A stretch of DNA of 64,000 nt. Source: Desulfosporosinus orientis DSM 765. GTDB taxonomy: Bacteria; Bacillota; Desulfitobacteriia; Desulfitobacteriales; Desulfitobacteriaceae. The stretch is from contig NC_016584.1 of NCBI RefSeq assembly GCF_000235605.1, forward strand, positions 298,001-362,000, read 5' to 3'. The translations under genes and the position numbers were made by a program. Below are positions 61,991 to 64,000 of the stretch, one piece after another. The notes under the pieces are model-generated. The model was not told where the DNA came from, ran no database searches, and saw nothing but the letters and a program-made list of their open reading frames with translations. The stretch's first letter is position 1; every line of letters starts with the position of its first letter.

Positions 61991-63420
61991 AAAGGATGGA
62001 CTATAAATGGAAAGCCCTTTCCTGCACTTCCTTAGGGGCTTTGCTGTCAGTATTAAGCAGCAGCACTTTAATCATTGCTCTGCCCGATATCATGAAAGAA
62101 TTGAATGCGAGTATGAATACTATCATATGGACGGTCATGATCTATATGTTAGCAATAACCATCCTTGTTCCTTCAATCGGCAGGATTGCGGATATGATCG
62201 GACGTAAGAAGCTTTTTGTAAGTGGGTTTGTGGTATTTACCATCGGCTCGGTTCTATGTGGATTTTCAGAGACGGCCTGGGAGCTTATTCTTTTTCGGTT
62301 CGTTCAATCCATCGGTGGGGCACTGCTACTAGCAATAAGCACCCCTATTGTTACGGATGCCTTTCCTAAAGGGGAGCTGGGTAAGGCCTTGGGAATTAAT
62401 GGTATGATTATAAGCGTTGGCTCGGTCATCGGACCTATCCTTGGGGGAGCATTTGTTTCGATTGGCTGGAGATGGATATTCTATATTAATCTGCCTATTG
62501 GACTATTTGGTACTTTATGGGCATGGATACAAATTGAAGAATTGGAGAAACTTCCTTTAAAGCAGAAATTTGATTGGCTGGGAACCTTCTCCTTTACCAT
62601 TGGAATGCTTAGCTTGTTGGTTGCTTTAACCTTAGGGGGCTTTAAAGGATGGATGAACTTATCAACCCTTGGGCTATTTGCCTTATCTCTCGTATTTATG
62701 ATTCTATTTATTAATATTGAAAGCAAACTAGAGCAGCCGATGCTTGACTTAAGCCTTTTTAAGAGCCGGATGCTGGCCTTTGCTTTCTCCAGTAATCTAT
62801 TAAACGGGATAGCTCGTGGGGCTGTAACCTTTTTATTGGTCTTTTATTTTCAGGGTATTAAAAGCATTGACCCTATCAAGGCAGGAATACTCCTGACTCC
62901 CTTTGCCCTATCCATGATGATCATGGCCCCTATTAGCGGCAGGTTGTCGGATCGCTACGGCTCGAGAGGGCTTAGCTCTTTAGGACTTCTAATATCCGCG
63001 TTGGGACTAATAGGCATGATGGAAATTAAAGCGACGACTTCCATAACGGAATTGGCCATCTGGATGTTTATTTCCGGGTTAGGGTCTGGTATGTTTTTCT
63101 CCCCTAACACAAGTGCTATTATGGGGGCTGTCTCACCCCAGAGACGAGGGATAGCGGGCGGTGTGAGAACCATGATGAATAACGCGGGTAGTGTTATAAG
63201 TTTAGCAATATCAATGGCAATCATATCCTCAAGCATAACGCCGGAAGCCCTGCAAGGGTTGTTTTCAGGAACCCAGGTTGGCTCCCAGGGTATAGCTGTA
63301 GCCGAATTTATTTCTGGGTTAAGGGCTGCCTTTACAATTTCCTTTATAGTTAGTCTGATCGGTGCGGTTATTTCCTATATGCGGGGCGGCGAGAAATCTC
63401 ATTTGGCAGCGGAACATTAA
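61987..63420 (+). CDS. MFS drug efflux transporter (DHA2, 14 helices)
   Basis: 477 residues with about 14 membrane helices. Motifs are the start SSSTLIIALPDIMKELNAS, VPSIGRIADMIGRKKLFVSG (motif A, about 59-78), RFVQSIGGALLLAISTPIV (motif B) and GSVIGPILGGAFVSIGWRWI (motif C, about 143-162), as in EmrB/QacA-like proton antiporters. Under likely control of the MarR protein encoded just upstream. Confidence 0.92.
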   Translation: MKRMDYKWKALSCTSLGALLSVLSSSTLIIALPDIMKELNASMNTIIWTVMIYMLAITILVPSIGRIADMIGRKKLFVSGFVVFTIGSVLCGFSETAWELILFRFVQSIGGALLLAISTPIVTDAFPKGELGKALGINGMIISVGSVIGPILGGAFVSIGWRWIFYINLPIGLFGTLWAWIQIEELEKLPLKQKFDWLGTFSFTIGMLSLLVALTLGGFKGWMNLSTLGLFALSLVFMILFINIESKLEQPMLDLSLFKSRMLAFAFSSNLLNGIARGAVTFLLVFYFQGIKSIDPIKAGILLTPFALSMMIMAPISGRLSDRYGSRGLSSLGLLISALGLIGMMEIKATTSITELAIWMFISGLGSGMFFSPNTSAIMGAVSPQRRGIAGGVRTMMNNAGSVISLAISMAIISSSITPEALQGLFSGTQVGSQGIAVAEFISGLRAAFTISFIVSLIGAVISYMRGGEKSHLAAEH

Positions 63421-63466
63421 GAATGTCACCCACCGATGGCAATTCTTCATCTGCAGGAGGTATACT

Positions 63467-64000
63467 ATGAATATTGAGAAAGCCTTTTACCAAAAACTCA
63501 TGGAAGATCTTTTTGCTGATCCTTGTGAAGTGAAGTTTTGGGACGGAGAGGTGGTGAACTATGGAGCCGGAGAGGCCCGGTTCCAGATAAATTTTAACGA
63601 ACCCATTGACAAAAAAGATATACTCAGTGACTTTTCTACTGCTTTTGGGGAAGGCTATATGCATAAGAAAATTGATATTGAAGGCAGTGTTCAAAAGGTT
63701 ATTGAATCTATCTATAACAGACAAGACAGCGTTTTTCACCAGAAAAGCACTTACCTCAGATTGGCGAAAATCATTTCCAACAACATTCATAAAAGCAAAG
63801 AGAATATTCAGTTTCACTATGATATAGGCAATGATTTTTATAATTTATGGCTGGATGAGACTATGACTTATTCTTGTGCATATTTTAAATCACCGGACGA
63901 TAGTTTGGCTCAGGCCCAGTGCAATAAAGTGGATCACATTCTCCGCAAACTTAATCTGCAGCCTGGGCAAAGCTTACTGGATATTGGCTGCGGATGGGGA
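63467..64000 (+). CDS. cfa: Cyclopropane-fatty-acyl-phospholipid synthase, 5' part
   Basis: 178 codons visible, cut by the window end. ATG 63467 has CAGGAGG 6 nt upstream. The N-terminal part (about 1-100) includes FGEGYMHKKIDIEGSVQKVI; the methyltransferase part begins FHYDIGNDFYNLWLDETMTY then SCAYF, the family signature, and LLDIGCGWG, the SAM site, ends the window. It methylates double bonds of membrane phospholipids. It follows the MFS gene at 46 nt. Confidence 0.9.
   Translation, partial: MNIEKAFYQKLMEDLFADPCEVKFWDGEVVNYGAGEARFQINFNEPIDKKDILSDFSTAFGEGYMHKKIDIEGSVQKVIESIYNRQDSVFHQKSTYLRLAKIISNNIHKSKENIQFHYDIGNDFYNLWLDETMTYSCAYFKSPDDSLAQAQCNKVDHILRKLNLQPGQSLLDIGCGWG

Overview
The window looks like a chromosomal segment of an endospore-forming, probably anaerobic Firmicute of the Desulfosporosinus/Desulfitobacterium type. 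The evidence is gene content: ytrH-ytrI sporulation genes, CgeB-like and collagen-like spore-surface genes, a glmS ribozyme, the cdaA-cdaR-glmM-glmS core block, DUF362-ferredoxin and DUF3786 proteins, and strong AGGAGG ribosome binding sites. This is inference from families, not a database match. No tRNA, rRNA or CRISPR array was seen.

Region 1 (1-14570, mostly minus strand) is a surface-glycosylation block. It has four family 2 glycosyltransferases in tandem (three carry TPR tails), a repeat-rich DUF6385-like protein on the plus strand, a GT4 enzyme, a CgeB-like transferase, a beta-propeller/coiled-coil protein, a YVTN propeller protein and another GT4 enzyme. Between the propeller/coiled-coil gene and the CgeB-like gene lies a 75-codon DUF1858-like ORF whose in-frame TGA sits where the family has a cysteine. 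It is a candidate selenoprotein.

Region 2 (14722-22924) holds a XhlA-like protein, a GT4 enzyme that apparently starts at CTG, a LegB-type dehydratase, and three proteins sharing one N-terminal domain. The third of these has 89 Gly-X-Y collagen triplets. A degenerate group IIC intron follows their terminator, and its domain V is split by a decayed IS1182-type element.

Region 3 (22998-41722) holds more glycosyltransferases, a membrane acyltransferase, an apparently complete CMP-legionaminic acid operon on the minus strand (legB, legC, ptmE-like, legH, legI, legG, legF) headed by a broken galU, two paralogous GT4 genes, a methyltransferase, a nucleotide-sugar dehydrogenase, an epimerase and a fourth protein with the shared N-terminal domain, here fused to YVTN repeats.

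Region 4 (41767-54262) has a broken UDP-GlcNAc 2-epimerase, a secreted CAP protein, a deacetylase relic, DUF362-ferredoxin and DUF1786 genes, then cdaA, cdaR, a COG2509 flavoprotein, glmM, the glmS ribozyme and glmS, followed by azlD with an azlC relic. GlmS and GlmM supply glucosamine phosphates for cell wall and, by inference, for the legionaminate pathway.

Region 5 (54310-64000) has a MarR regulator with a triple operator, ytrH-ytrI, a prolyl-tRNA editing protein, a nitroreductase, DUF3786, a two-component system, a ferredoxin-like ORF without a start, a MarR-MFS efflux pair and the start of a cyclopropane fatty acid synthase gene.

Working model: regions 1-3 together make and decorate spore-surface proteins. 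Seven upstream regions carry the spacing pattern AC-N17-(A/C)AT(A/G)nnnT(A/G), which resembles the mother-cell sigma-K promoter. They lie before the shared-domain genes, the YVTN gene, the DUF6385-like gene, one GT4 gene and the legionaminate operon.
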